Assembly: GCA_016839165.1 (NCBI GenBank)
Contig: CP069300.1
Coordinates: forward strand, 3,968,001-4,032,000
Length of the DNA: 64,000 nt
DNA from: Bradyrhizobium sp. PSBB068
GTDB lineage: Bacteria > Pseudomonadota > Alphaproteobacteria > Rhizobiales > Xanthobacteraceae
Reading direction: 5' to 3'
Part shown: positions 9,202 through 18,206 of the stretch, piece by piece
How positions within the stretch are numbered: the stretch's first letter is position 1
How the letters are laid out: every line of letters starts with the position of its first letter
Notes under the pieces: generated by a model
What the model was told of the DNA's origin: nothing
Database searches by the model: none
What the model saw: only the letters and a program-made list of their open reading frames with translations
Position numbers and translations under genes: made by a program

Positions 9202-9844
9202 TCTCGTCGCCGCACCGCAGCGTCCCGACAGCAACTGCCAGCTCTGTCCAAGGCTGGCCAACTTCCGCGCAGAAGCCCGCGCGCGCAACCCGGACTGGTT
9301 CAACTCCCCGGTGGAGTCGTTCGGCGATCCGAACGCGCGGTTGCTGATCGTCGGCCTTGCGCCCGGTATGCAGGGCGCCAACCGGACCGGCCGTCCCTTC
9401 ACCGGCGACTACGCCGGGGACCTGCTCTATGCGACCCTGCTCGAATATGGCTTCGCCAGCGGCGTCTATCAGGCGCGGCCGGACGATGGCCTGACGCTGG
9501 TCGACAGCCGGATCAGCAACGCGGTGCGCTGTGTGCCGCCGCAGAACAAGCCGCTGCCGGCCGAGATCAACACCTGCCGGCAGTTCCTCAGCGCCACCAT
9601 CGCTGCGATGCCGAAGGTGTGGGCCATCGTGCTGCTCGGACGCATCGCCCACGAATCGACCCTGAAGGCATTGGGCGTTCGCCTGGCCGCGGCGCCGTTT
9701 GTGCACGGCGCCGTGCATAGCGTCGGCAAGTACAAGCTCTACGACAGCTACCACTGCTCGCGCTACAACACGAACACAGGCGTGCTGACGACCGACATGT
9801 TCCGCAAGGTGTTCGCGACAGTGCGCAGGGATCTGGAGACCTGA
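9182..9844 (+). CDS. Uracil-DNA glycosylase, family 5 (UDGb type)
   Basis: Removes uracil and probably other deaminated bases from DNA. Motif 1 is GLAPGMQGANRTGRPFTGD, in the GLAPG-x-x-GAN form of family 5, and motif 2 is HCSRYNTNTG. Cysteines of the iron-sulfur cluster appear in NCQLCPRL near the N-terminus, in AVRCVPPQNKPLP and in NTCRQFL. The start at 9182 gives 220 residues and overlaps the NYN gene by 20 bp; the frame stays open upstream to 9083, but only by reading antisense-like NYN sequence. The motif-1 asparagine and acidic residues differ from family 4, so UDGb is preferred. Confidence 0.9.
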   Translation: MTISTSNLVAAPQRPDSNCQLCPRLANFRAEARARNPDWFNSPVESFGDPNARLLIVGLAPGMQGANRTGRPFTGDYAGDLLYATLLEYGFASGVYQARPDDGLTLVDSRISNAVRCVPPQNKPLPAEINTCRQFLSATIAAMPKVWAIVLLGRIAHESTLKALGVRLAAAPFVHGAVHSVGKYKLYDSYHCSRYNTNTGVLTTDMFRKVFATVRRDLET

Positions 9845-9861
9845 CGAAGCGTGGGAGCACC

Positions 9862-11037
9862 ATGCCGGACAATCCATACGTGCCGTTGCGTCCTATCGAC
9901 TGGGACGCGGACGAGGTGACGACGGCAATCGGGGAGATCGTTGCCGACGCGCTCGCCGGCTTTGACCCCGTGGACTTCTGGCCGGCACACCCAAGTGATG
10001 ACGGCTTGCCGGACGGCACCGCGAGCTTCTACTTCGGTGCCACAGGGATGATCTGGGCGCTCAACTATCTCAAGTGGGTTGGGGCGACGAAGGCCTCATT
10101 CGATTTCAGTCCGATCCTGCCGCGGCTGATCGAGAACAACAGGGCCGAGTTCGCAGAACGGGATTACTCGGCACACGGATCACTCCTGTTCGGCGATCTT
10201 GGCAGTCTCCTCCTCGTGATGCGGCTGCAACCCGACGCTGCAGTCGCCTCTCAAATCTATGACCGCGCCGAAGCAAACAGTTCGCTCCCAATCCGCGAAC
10301 TGATGTGGGGCATGCCCGGCTCAATGCTGGCTTGCATCCACATGCACGAGATGACCGGTGAAGAGCGTTGGCGCGCCCTGTTCAAGATGCAGGCGGCTCG
10401 GCTCTTGTCCGAGCTGGAAGACACCGAGCTGGGACCGCTGTGGCGACAGGATCTGTACGGTCATCATCACCGTTGGCTTGGTCCCGTGCACGGCTATGCC
10501 GGGAACATGATCCCGTTGCTGCGCGGCTGGAGCTGGCTGGAAGAAGAGCAGCGCGCGTCGCTGACCACGATCATGCCGCAGACCCTGACACGGAACGCGT
10601 GGCGAACCGCCGCAGGCATCAACTGGCCGGCCGTCGCCGGCGGCACCGCGCGTCTGTGCCAGCACTGCCACGGCGCACCAGGCATGGTCACGACGTTTGC
10701 CGACGCGCCCTTGCAATCGCGTGAGCTGGACGAGTTGCTCCGGCAGGGCGGCGACTTTACCTGGAACGCCGGCCCGCTCAGCAAGGGCTCCAACCTCTGT
10801 CACGGCACAGGCGGCAACGGCTACGCCTTCCTGAAGCTGTTCCGCCGGATCGGCGACGCCCATTGGCTTGAACGGGCACGATCGTTCGCGATGACGGCCA
10901 TCGCCCAATGCCGCGAAGCAAGGTCGGAGCTCGGACGCGGCCGCTATTCGTTATGGACCGGCGACGTCGGTCTGGCGGTCTATCTCTGGGATTGCCTAAC
11001 CGGCGACCCCCGCTTCCCGACGATCGACGTGTTCTAA
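9862..11037 (+). CDS. orphan LanC-like (lanthionine synthetase C-like) zinc protein
   Basis: A 391-residue alpha-toroid protein of the LanC/LanCL superfamily. The zinc ligands appear intact: Cys269 in CQHCHGAPG and Cys313-His314 in LCHGTGGNGY; an upstream GPVHGYAGN matches the HG motif. LanC enzymes add thiols to dehydroamino acids in lantipeptides, while eukaryotic LanCL proteins add glutathione to dehydroalanine in damaged proteins. No LanB/LanM, precursor peptide or exporter is nearby, so a LanCL-like or unrelated role is more likely. GGGAG stands just before the ATG, 17 bp after the UDG stop, so it probably belongs to the same operon. Confidence 0.88.
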   Translation: MPDNPYVPLRPIDWDADEVTTAIGEIVADALAGFDPVDFWPAHPSDDGLPDGTASFYFGATGMIWALNYLKWVGATKASFDFSPILPRLIENNRAEFAERDYSAHGSLLFGDLGSLLLVMRLQPDAAVASQIYDRAEANSSLPIRELMWGMPGSMLACIHMHEMTGEERWRALFKMQAARLLSELEDTELGPLWRQDLYGHHHRWLGPVHGYAGNMIPLLRGWSWLEEEQRASLTTIMPQTLTRNAWRTAAGINWPAVAGGTARLCQHCHGAPGMVTTFADAPLQSRELDELLRQGGDFTWNAGPLSKGSNLCHGTGGNGYAFLKLFRRIGDAHWLERARSFAMTAIAQCREARSELGRGRYSLWTGDVGLAVYLWDCLTGDPRFPTIDVF

Positions 11038-11258
11038 CGAACGATCGGATTGTCCTGACGCCAGTTGCAGAACCCCGCAAATGCCATAAGCGACGGCCTG
11101 CGGGGCTGAGGACATCAGCGAAATTTCGGAATACTAGAAAAGTACCCCTGAGTTGCCCGACGTGTCAAGTTGCTTGGTCGAACGCCGGCCGCTGCCGGCT
11201 GCTTTGCATGGGGTTGTTTTCGATATTTTAGCAGCGCTCCCTGCGACGACTGCTCCAG

Positions 11259-11840
11259 CTAGTTCTTCCGCGGATTGTCCTTCAGCCATTCCAGCACGTC
11301 GCCGGCGTTCCGGTCGGGTGGGAACACCGGATAGAACACGTGCGTGATGCGGGCGTCGTCGATCACAAGCGCCAGCCGCTTGATCAGGGTCAGGCCCGCC
11401 ACCGACATCGTCGGCAACCTCAGCGCGTGGGTGAGTTCGAGCGCCTCGTCCGACAGCACCGGGAACGGCAAATGCAGGCGCGACGCCATCTCGATCTGAT
11501 AGTCATTGCTTTGCGTCGACAGCCCGAACACCTGCGCGGCACCGGCGGCCTTCAGCTCGGCGAACAGGTCGCGGAAGGCGCAGGTCTGCGGCGTACAGCC
11601 GCGCGCACCCGGGATCATGTCCCAATCGTCGACCAGCCCGATCTTGCCGGGCTCGCCGGTTCGCGGATAGGCGAACACCACGGTGCGACCCTCGAGCGCC
11701 GACAGCGTCACCGACGTGTCGTTGGTGGCCCGCAAGGTCACGGGCGGGATCGTCATGCCCGAGAGGTGCGCCGCGCCGCCATCGTCCTTCGGCGCCGGGA
11801 TCTTGCTCCAGTCAACGTCGGTGAGGCTGCCTTGGCTCAT
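11259..11840 (-). CDS. Peroxiredoxin (AhpC/TSA, BCP-like)
   Basis: A 193-residue thioredoxin-fold peroxidase that reduces hydroperoxides. VVFAYPRTGEPG is followed by PGARGCTPQTCAFRD, with two cysteines five residues apart, as in BCP/PrxQ enzymes forming an intrahelical disulfide. The later region TMSVAGLTLIKRLALVID is typical. The ATG at 11840 has GGAG eight bases upstream; the ATG at 11864 has none, so the shorter form is chosen. It lies downstream of smpB with a 44-bp gap, in the dapA-mscL-smpB direction. Confidence 0.92.
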   Translation of the reverse strand: MSQGSLTDVDWSKIPAPKDDGGAAHLSGMTIPPVTLRATNDTSVTLSALEGRTVVFAYPRTGEPGKIGLVDDWDMIPGARGCTPQTCAFRDLFAELKAAGAAQVFGLSTQSNDYQIEMASRLHLPFPVLSDEALELTHALRLPTMSVAGLTLIKRLALVIDDARITHVFYPVFPPDRNAGDVLEWLKDNPRKN

Positions 11841-11884
11841 CGGCCCATCTCCATCCGTCGTCATCCGAAATGACGACTTGAACG

Positions 11885-12358
11885 CTACCCCCGCGCCCGC
11901 AACAAGCGGCCCTTTTCGCGGGACCAGTCGCGCTTCTTCTCGCTCTCGCGCTTGTCGTGCAGCTTCTTGCCCTTGGCGATCGCGAGCAGCAGTTTGGCAC
12001 GGCCGCGCTCATTGAAGTACAGTTTTAGCGGAATGAGCGTCATGCCCTCGCGGTCGACCGCCCCGAGCAGCTTGTTGATCTGCTTGCGATGCAGCAGCAG
12101 CTTTCGCGGCCGCTTCGGCTCGTGGTTGAAGCGGTTGGCCTGGAGATATTCCGGGATGTTGGCGTTGATCAGCCACAGCTCGCCGTTCTTGGAATCCGCA
12201 TAGGATTCCGCGATCGTGCTCTTGCCGCTGCGGATCGACTTCACCTCGGTGCCGGTCAGCGAGATGCCGGCCTCGATCGTGTCCTCGATGGCGTAGTTGA
12301 AGCGGGCCTTTCGGTTTTCGGCGACAACCTTGATCGGGCGTTCGTTCTTGTCGGCCAC
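11885..12358 (-). CDS. smpB: SsrA-binding protein SmpB
   Basis: Delivers tmRNA to stalled ribosomes for trans-translation. The sequence [26 protein letters not shown] and [17 protein letters not shown] is diagnostic; the C-terminus [17 protein letters not shown] is the basic tail that enters the decoding site. Length 157 residues is normal. One base separates its start from the mscL stop, indicating coupling. The tmRNA gene itself is not visible in this window. Confidence 0.97.
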   Translation of the reverse strand: MADKNERPIKVVAENRKARFNYAIEDTIEAGISLTGTEVKSIRSGKSTIAESYADSKNGELWLINANIPEYLQANRFNHEPKRPRKLLLHRKQINKLLGAVDREGMTLIPLKLYFNERGRAKLLLAIAKGKKLHDKRESEKKRDWSREKGRLLRARG

Positions 12359-12359
12359 T

Positions 12360-12776
12360 TTAGCTCTTCTTGAGGAGGTCGCGGATTTCCGTCAGCAGCA
12401 CGACCTCGTCGGACGGCTTCGGCGGTTCGGCGGGCTTGGCCTCATCCTTGCGCTTGAACTGGTTCATGGCGCGAATGACCAGGAACAGGACGAAGGCGAT
12501 GATCAGGAAGTTCAGCGTCAGCGTCAGGAAGTTGCCCCAGGCCAGCACCGCGCCCTGCTTCTTGGCGTCGGCCAGGTTGGTTGCGGTGACCGCCTTGGAA
12601 AGCCCGGTGAAGTAGTTGGAGAAGTCGAGACCACCGGTGATCGCGCCGATGATCGGCATGATGATGTCGCCCACCAGCGAGGTGACGATCGCGCCGAAGG
12701 CTGCACCGATGATGACGCCGACGGCGAGGTCGACGACATTGCCCTTCATGGCGAATTCGCGGAATTCCTTCAGCAT
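12360..12776 (-). CDS. mscL: Large-conductance mechanosensitive channel
   Basis: Opens under membrane tension to release solutes on hypo-osmotic shock. [20 protein letters not shown] and [17 protein letters not shown] form the N-terminal helix and TM1; [22 protein letters not shown] is TM2; the C-terminus is a charged helix. The ATG at 12776 is preferred because AAGGGG lies six bases before it and the result (138 residues) matches the family; ATGs at 12782 and 12818 are also in frame. Confidence 0.95.
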   Translation of the reverse strand: MLKEFREFAMKGNVVDLAVGVIIGAAFGAIVTSLVGDIIMPIIGAITGGLDFSNYFTGLSKAVTATNLADAKKQGAVLAWGNFLTLTLNFLIIAFVLFLVIRAMNQFKRKDEAKPAEPPKPSDEVVLLTEIRDLLKKS

Positions 12777-12835
12777 CCCCATCCCCTTCTGTTCGACATT
12801 GCGTACGGCATCATTCACGGCGGCACGGTCCCGGT

Positions 12836-13726
12836 TCAGTTGATCAGGCCGGCATGCACCATGGCGCTGCGGACGGCCTGGCGGGTCGATTCAGAGACCG
12901 GCACCATCGGCAGGCGCAGCTTCTCGTCCAGCTTGCCGAGCAGCGACATCGCATACTTCACCGGCGCGGGATTGCTCTCGATGAACAGGTTGGTGTGCAG
13001 CGGCATCAGCTTGTCATGGATCTTCAACGCGGTGGTGACATCGCCCTTCTGCCAGGCGGTCTGGAACTCGGAGCACAGCCGCGGCGCGACGTTCGAGGTG
13101 ACCGAGATGCAGCCATGGCCGCCATGCGCCATGTAGCCGATGATGGTGGCGTCCTCGCCGGACAGCTGGTTGAAGTCCTCGCCCATCGCCGCGCGCTGCT
13201 GCGACACACGCACCATGCTGGCGGTCGCGTCCTTGACGCCGGCGATGTTCTTCAGCTCGAACAGCCGCTTCATGGTGTCGACCGACATGTCGATCACCGA
13301 GCGCGGCGGGATGTTGTAGATGATGATCGGAATCCCGATCGCATCGTTGATCGCCTTGAAGTGCTGGTACATGCCTTCCTGGGTTGGCTTGTTGTAGTAC
13401 GGCGTCACCACCAGCACGGCGTTGGCGCCGGCCTTCTCGGCGTGCTCGGCGAGCTCGATCGCCTCCTTGGTCGAATTCGAGCCGGCACCGGCGATCACGG
13501 GCACCCGGCCCTTGGCCTCCTCGATGCACCACTCGACCACGCGCTTGTGCTCGTCATGGCTCAGCGTCGGGCTCTCACCCGTGGTGCCGACCGGCACCAG
13601 GCCGTGCGTACCCTCGGCGATCTGCCAGTTCACGAGGCCGCGGAACGCCGCCTCATCGACCGAGCCGTTTTTGAAGGGCGTCACCAAGGCAGTGAATGAT
13701 CCCCGGAATTTTGTCTTGGCTGCCAT
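12836..13726 (-). CDS. dapA: 4-hydroxy-tetrahydrodipicolinate synthase
   Basis: Condenses pyruvate with aspartate semialdehyde in lysine and diaminopimelate synthesis. [20 protein letters not shown] opens the TIM barrel; [17 protein letters not shown] is the signature; [12 protein letters not shown] carries the catalytic Tyr, and [11 protein letters not shown] carries the Schiff-base lysine. Length 296 residues is normal. It heads the minus-strand set with mscL and smpB and is divergent from the transglycosylase at 14055, a neighbourhood I associate with alphaproteobacteria. Confidence 0.97.
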   Translation of the reverse strand: MAAKTKFRGSFTALVTPFKNGSVDEAAFRGLVNWQIAEGTHGLVPVGTTGESPTLSHDEHKRVVEWCIEEAKGRVPVIAGAGSNSTKEAIELAEHAEKAGANAVLVVTPYYNKPTQEGMYQHFKAINDAIGIPIIIYNIPPRSVIDMSVDTMKRLFELKNIAGVKDATASMVRVSQQRAAMGEDFNQLSGEDATIIGYMAHGGHGCISVTSNVAPRLCSEFQTAWQKGDVTTALKIHDKLMPLHTNLFIESNPAPVKYAMSLLGKLDEKLRLPMVPVSESTRQAVRSAMVHAGLIN

Positions 13727-14054
13727 GGACTTCCTCCAAACGCTTCAGGCTAAAGGCTAGGTCGACGGACCCTTGTTGTTGTCGTGCTTCACGTCCGTGC
13801 AACCGGCACCCGGTTGATGCGAAACGCCATGAAGGGCAATTCATATCGGGTCTGGCCGACAGGCGAAAGGGCCGTACCGTACCTATTCCCAACGGTAATC
13901 TGCGGCGCGCAATACCGCGTCCAGCCGCGATTTTGCCGTTGTGCTGGCGCAAACAGCCGCACCGGCAGGCTTCTTAGTATTTTGTCTACGTTTTCAATCA
14001 AATAAGAACCCATGGCCCAAACGACCGGTTGATTCGGGGCCGCAGAGGACTTCT
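13727..14054. other. divergent promoter region between dapA and the lytic transglycosylase
   Basis: A 328-bp region with no supportable gene, separating two outward-facing genes. It contains the ribosome binding site AGAGGA for the plus-strand gene at its right edge. No clear operator or RNA structure was recognised. Confidence 0.45.
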
Positions 14055-16535
14055 GTGATCCGTTCCGTTCGCGCAGGCACATTGCGGTCGACGGCGCTGG
14101 CGACGAGCCTGGCGCTGGTGGTCGGCCTTGCCGCCATCACGCCCGATGTTCAGGCCGCCGAGGATGTTCCGGCCGCAAAGCCGGCTGCTCAGGATACGGC
14201 TGCAAGGAGCACGGGTTCCAAGGTGGCTGGCTCAAAGCCGGCAGCAGCCAAGAACGGCGAAGCCAAGAAGAGCGAAAGCAAGAAGAGCGAAGCCAAGCAT
14301 ACCGACGCGGCAAAGACGACCTCCTCCAGGTCGAGTGCGGTCAAGACCGACGGCGCCAAGGCCGCTTCTGCCAAGACCGACGCTCCCAAGGCAACGGCCG
14401 CGAAGACCACCGAAGCCAAGGGCACGACGTCGAAGGCCACTGCGTCCAAGACGACCGAGTCCAAGACCACGGCATCCAAGCCCGCCTCCCCGGCCGCAAC
14501 AGGAAGTCTGCCGACGAACAAGCCGGCGCCTGCCCGCGCCGCCGCCCCCGCGCTGGTTCCGGCAACCCGCCAGCATGCCGCGCCGATCGTGCGCAAGCCG
14601 GTGCTGCCTGCCGCGGTGGCTGCAACATCATCGACGTCGCAGTCGGACAAGGACGCGCTTGCCAGCGTCGTCGAGTTGCTGCGCAAGCGCAGGCCTTCTG
14701 ATGCCACCGAGGCTGAAGCCTCGATCTCCGATCCGGTGGCGCGCAAGCTTGCAGAATGGCTGATCCTGCGCAGCGAGGACAATGGCGCTTCGGTCGAGCG
14801 CTACCGCGCCTTCCTTGACGCCAATCCGAGCTGGCCGTCACAGACCTTCCTGCGCCGCCGCATCGAAGCATCGCTATGGGACGACCATCGCGACGACTCC
14901 ACAGTCTGGGCCTGGTTCCAGAATGAATCGCCGGTCTCGGCCAAGGGCCGGCTCGCACTCGCCAAGGTGATGATCGGCCGCGGTGACCGCGGCAATGCCG
15001 AACGTTTGGTGCGCGAAGCCTGGCGCAACGACCCGATGAGCGAGGACACCGAAACCACCGCGCTCGATCTGTTCGGCTCGTTCCTGACCGCCGGCGACCA
15101 CAAGGCGCGCATGGACACCATGCTCTACGGCACCGACAACGAGGCCGCCGGCATCCGCGCGGCCAAGCGTCTCGGCTCCGGCTATCTGGCACTTGCCAAG
15201 GCGCGCATCGCGGCCAACCGCAAGGGCTCGAACCTGCGTGCGCTGCTGGAAGCGGTCCCGAGTGACCTGTCCGGCGACACCGGCTATCTGTTCGCCAAGA
15301 TCCAGCTGCTCCGCCGCGAAGAGAAATTCACGGAGGCCGCCCGGCTGATGCTGAGCGCACCGAAGGAGGCCTCGCGTCTCTACAACGTCGACGAATGGTG
15401 GGTCGAGCGCCGCCTGCTGGCGCGCAAGATGATCGACGTCAACGAGTTTCGCACCGCCTATCTGATCGCGCGCGACGCGGCACTGCCCGCCCGCGACATC
15501 TACAAGACCGAGCAGGAATTCACCGCAGGCTGGATCGCGCTGCGCTTTCTCGACGATCCCTCCCTCGCCGCCCAGCACTTCGCGCGGATCGGCGTCGGCA
15601 GCGCCAACCCGACTGCGCTGGCGCGTGCCGGCTATTGGCAGGGCCGCGCCGCGGAAGCCGCCGGCCGCGGCCAGGAGGCGCGCGCCGCCTATGCACGCGC
15701 GGCCGAGCAGTCGACCAGCTATTACGGTCAGCTCGCGCGCGCAAAACTCGGCTTGCCGCAGATCGAGCTGAACAGCGCGCCGCGCGGCCGCGGTGCCGAT
15801 CGGCTGGAGATCGTGCGCGCAGTCGGGCTGCTCTACGAAATCGACGCGCGCGAGCTCGCGATTCCGATCTTTAGCGACATGGGCGACAATGGCGATCCGG
15901 AAGCGCTGGCCGGCCTCGGCGAGCTGACCGCGCGCAATGGCGACGCCCGCGGCATGCTGCTGATGGGCAAGTCGGCACTCAACCGCGGACTGCCGTTCGA
16001 CCACTACGCCTATCCGGTGAACGGCATCCCGTCGTTCCGCCAGGTCGGGCCCGAGGTCGAACAGAGCGTCGTCTACGCGATTGCGCGCCAGGAGAGCGCG
16101 TTCAATCCCGCCGTGGTGTCGCCGGCGCAGGCCTATGGCCTGATGCAGGTGACGCCGGACGCCGGACGCTATGTCTGCAAGCGCGCCGGCATCGGCTTCG
16201 ACCTCAACCGGATGAAGACCGATCCGGTCTACAATGCGATGCTCGGCGCGGCCGAGCTCGGCGGCCTGCTCGAGGACTATCGCGGCTCCTACATCCTGAC
16301 CTTCGCCGCCTACAATGCCGGCCGGGGCAGCGTGAAGAAGTGGATCGAGCGCTACGGCGATCCGCGCGACCCCAAGGTCGACGCGGTCGACTGGGTCGAG
16401 CTGATTCCGTTCTCGGAGACGCGGAACTACGTCCAGCGGATCATGGAGAACCTGCAGGTCTACCGCGCCCGCTTCGGCGGCGGCACCAGATTGCAGATCG
16501 AGGCCGACCTGCACCGCGGCACCAGCGCGGAGTGA
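14055..16535 (+). CDS. Soluble lytic murein transglycosylase (Slt70-like)
   Basis: A periplasmic enzyme that cleaves peptidoglycan between MurNAc and GlcNAc, forming 1,6-anhydro ends. The GTG at 14055 is chosen because GAGGA lies five bases upstream and a Sec signal peptide follows (ending near DVQA, residue 34). Residues about 45-190 are a Lys/Ala/Thr/Ser-rich linker with repeats such as AKTTEAK. A superhelical repeat region follows, then the catalytic SLT domain with RQESAFNPAVVSPAQAYGLMQ; Glu680 is the predicted acid. AAYNAGRGSVKKW closes the domain. Total 826 residues, longer than Slt70 because of the linker. dapA is divergent. Confidence 0.94.
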   Translation: MIRSVRAGTLRSTALATSLALVVGLAAITPDVQAAEDVPAAKPAAQDTAARSTGSKVAGSKPAAAKNGEAKKSESKKSEAKHTDAAKTTSSRSSAVKTDGAKAASAKTDAPKATAAKTTEAKGTTSKATASKTTESKTTASKPASPAATGSLPTNKPAPARAAAPALVPATRQHAAPIVRKPVLPAAVAATSSTSQSDKDALASVVELLRKRRPSDATEAEASISDPVARKLAEWLILRSEDNGASVERYRAFLDANPSWPSQTFLRRRIEASLWDDHRDDSTVWAWFQNESPVSAKGRLALAKVMIGRGDRGNAERLVREAWRNDPMSEDTETTALDLFGSFLTAGDHKARMDTMLYGTDNEAAGIRAAKRLGSGYLALAKARIAANRKGSNLRALLEAVPSDLSGDTGYLFAKIQLLRREEKFTEAARLMLSAPKEASRLYNVDEWWVERRLLARKMIDVNEFRTAYLIARDAALPARDIYKTEQEFTAGWIALRFLDDPSLAAQHFARIGVGSANPTALARAGYWQGRAAEAAGRGQEARAAYARAAEQSTSYYGQLARAKLGLPQIELNSAPRGRGADRLEIVRAVGLLYEIDARELAIPIFSDMGDNGDPEALAGLGELTARNGDARGMLLMGKSALNRGLPFDHYAYPVNGIPSFRQVGPEVEQSVVYAIARQESAFNPAVVSPAQAYGLMQVTPDAGRYVCKRAGIGFDLNRMKTDPVYNAMLGAAELGGLLEDYRGSYILTFAAYNAGRGSVKKWIERYGDPRDPKVDAVDWVELIPFSETRNYVQRIMENLQVYRARFGGGTRLQIEADLHRGTSAE

Positions 16536-16785
16536 GCCGGCGCGACCGGTTTTCAACAGGCCCGCGACAGGCGACTTGCCATCGCCACCCAACATCCATT
16601 CAAGCCATTGTTTTAGCTTGGTTTTTCTGCGCTATCGCTGACCCGAGCTCCCCAATCGGCGCCCTATATAAAGGCTCGACGGCCATCCCGAGGCGGCCAG
16701 CCGTGGAGCTGCCACCAAATCACCTTGTCGCAATCTGAATCTGCCGCTTGCGGCTCAGCGTCCAGTCGGGCATATCGGCGCCACC

Positions 16786-16875
16786 GGAGAGGTGGCCGAG
16801 TGGCTGAAGGCAACGCTTTGCTAAAGCGTCATACGGTCTCAAGCTGTATCGAGGGTTCGAATCCCTCCCTCTCCG
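16786..16875 (+). tRNA. tRNA-Ser (anticodon GCU)
   Basis: The acceptor stem GGAGAGG pairs with CCTCTCC, followed by discriminator G and a genomic CCA (16876-16878). The D arm is TGGCCGAGTGGCTGAAGGCA; the anticodon stem-loop ACGCT-TTGCTAA-AGCGT places GCT at 16820-16822; a long variable arm and the T arm GAGGGTTCGAATCCCTC follow. The 90-base length with a long variable arm is right for tRNA-Ser reading AGC and AGU codons. Confidence 0.96.
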
Positions 16876-16964
16876 CCACGCTCAAGACCTTGGCCTCCCC
16901 TGGCCAACCACCCGATCGAATCGAAGACGCCGCCGGACAGCATTCGGCGCGCCCCTGATCGACC

Positions 16965-17192
16965 TCAGCCGCCGCCGCGCGTCGACGGATCGAGATTTCT
17001 GTTCTCGCCCGGCGGGATCGGCCCGAAGCCCGGATACCTGTACCAGGTCGGAGGAGCCACCTGTTCACTTGGGCGGATGATGAGGTGCGGTCGTACGCGG
17101 CGGTGATGTGCCGTCGCGGCATCGGCAACCGCAGTCCACAGAATCACAAGGGGCAACGTCAAGGCCAAGGAAGAACGCAAGCCAGCACGCAT
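16965..17192 (-). CDS. small exported protein, unknown function
   Basis: A 75-residue protein with an N-terminal signal peptide (MRAGLRSSLALTLPLVILWT, with likely cleavage after VADAA) and a mature part rich in Arg, Pro and Gly, including WYRYPGFGPIPPGENRNLDP. GGAG lies eight bases before the ATG at 17192, which is why I prefer it to the GTG at 17201. No domain is recognised. Probably periplasmic. It stands alone between the tRNA and the DUF2061 gene. Confidence 0.65.
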   Translation of the reverse strand: MRAGLRSSLALTLPLVILWTAVADAATAHHRRVRPHLIIRPSEQVAPPTWYRYPGFGPIPPGENRNLDPSTRGGG

Positions 17193-17370
17193 CGGGATCA
17201 CTCCGCTTCATCGAACAGGTGATCACTGAACCCAGCGCTCTATTCTGCCGTGGCCTCTCGCATGCGATCAAAACGGCGAGACCGCCGGGCCGCGACGCCG
17301 GAATGTGACATTTTTCTTATACGCAACACGGCTATCCTCGTCGCCAATCTGGGCCACCGAGGGTCAGGCG

Positions 17371-18111
17371 ATGAAGCAATACGTGACGATAGGGGTTGCA
17401 GTCATTGTGGGCGCGGCCCTGATCGAGGTCGCGCTGGTTCCTGGCCTCCTGATTGGCGGCGCAGCCATGCTCGCTCCCAACATTCTGCCCGGCTTGCGTC
17501 GCCGCAATCGAAAATCGGTTGCGACCGCGCGTCAAAATTCTGCGCGCTCCGCGTCCTTGCTGAACCAGCTCCCGGTCAAGCTGCCGTTGACGCTGCTGCC
17601 GAAGCTCGCGCTTGGGCGCACCGTCGCCAAGACCATCACATTCCGCGTCATCGTCACCAGCCTCGACTTCACCACGAACTATCTGGTGATCGGTGAACTC
17701 GCCACCGCGGCCGGTCTGTCATCCTTCAACCTGGTCGCCGGCCCTCTGTTCTATCTGGCCCACGAAGCCGCCTGGAACTACTTCAGATCGTCTGATACCC
17801 CGGTCGCCCTGCGCGCGCTTGCACCGCCGGCAGAGGACGCTCAATCAGCCGACGGCAGCGTCACGATCAGCCGCGCCCTCGCCAAGACCATCACCTACCG
17901 CACGATCGCAACCGTGGTCGACTTCACCACCAACTATGTGGTGGTACGGAACATCACGGAAGCGACGATCCTGTCGGCCAGCGGCTTCATACTTGGTCCG
18001 TTCGTTTATTTCGGGCACGAGAAGGCCTGGGACTATTTCACCTCGCGAGCCGAGCGCGCGATTGACCTGTTGCCGCCGAGCGAGACGAGACTGCTGCCGG
18101 CGCCGGCATGA
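17371..18111 (+). CDS. membrane protein with two tandem DUF2061 repeats
   Basis: A 246-residue protein. After an N-terminal membrane segment (VTIGVAVIVGAALIEVALVP), two homologous units occur: the first begins AKTITFRVIVTSLDFTTNYL and ends FYLAHEAAWNYF; the second begins AKTITYRTIATVVDFTTNYV and ends VYFGHEKAWDYF. Each matches the small two-helix DUF2061 family, normally about 50-70 residues and usually single. The ATG at 17371 starts just before the first helix, so 22 upstream residues of open frame were dropped. Function unknown; an inner-membrane location is predicted. Confidence 0.88.
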   Translation: MKQYVTIGVAVIVGAALIEVALVPGLLIGGAAMLAPNILPGLRRRNRKSVATARQNSARSASLLNQLPVKLPLTLLPKLALGRTVAKTITFRVIVTSLDFTTNYLVIGELATAAGLSSFNLVAGPLFYLAHEAAWNYFRSSDTPVALRALAPPAEDAQSADGSVTISRALAKTITYRTIATVVDFTTNYVVVRNITEATILSASGFILGPFVYFGHEKAWDYFTSRAERAIDLLPPSETRLLPAPA

Positions 18112-18127
18112 TCAAGACGGGTCGAGA

Positions 18128-18163
18128 AGCACCCGACCTTGATCGAGCACCCGACCTTGATCG
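18128..18163. repeat. perfect tandem duplication of 18 bp
   Basis: The sequence AGCACCCGACCTTGATCG occurs twice in immediate succession (18128-18145, 18146-18163), just after the stop of the DUF2061 gene. A further TGATCG-type half follows. It looks like a recent slippage duplication in the 95-bp spacer between two convergent genes. Confidence 0.85.
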
Positions 18164-18206
18164 CTGATCGCGGGAATGGTGACCTTCAACGACACCATTC
18201 CGTCCC

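Noticed and set aside
9862..11258. Lantibiotic biosynthesis cluster
   Set aside because: Only the LanC-like gene is present; no dehydratase, precursor peptide, protease or ABC exporter lies within several kilobases.
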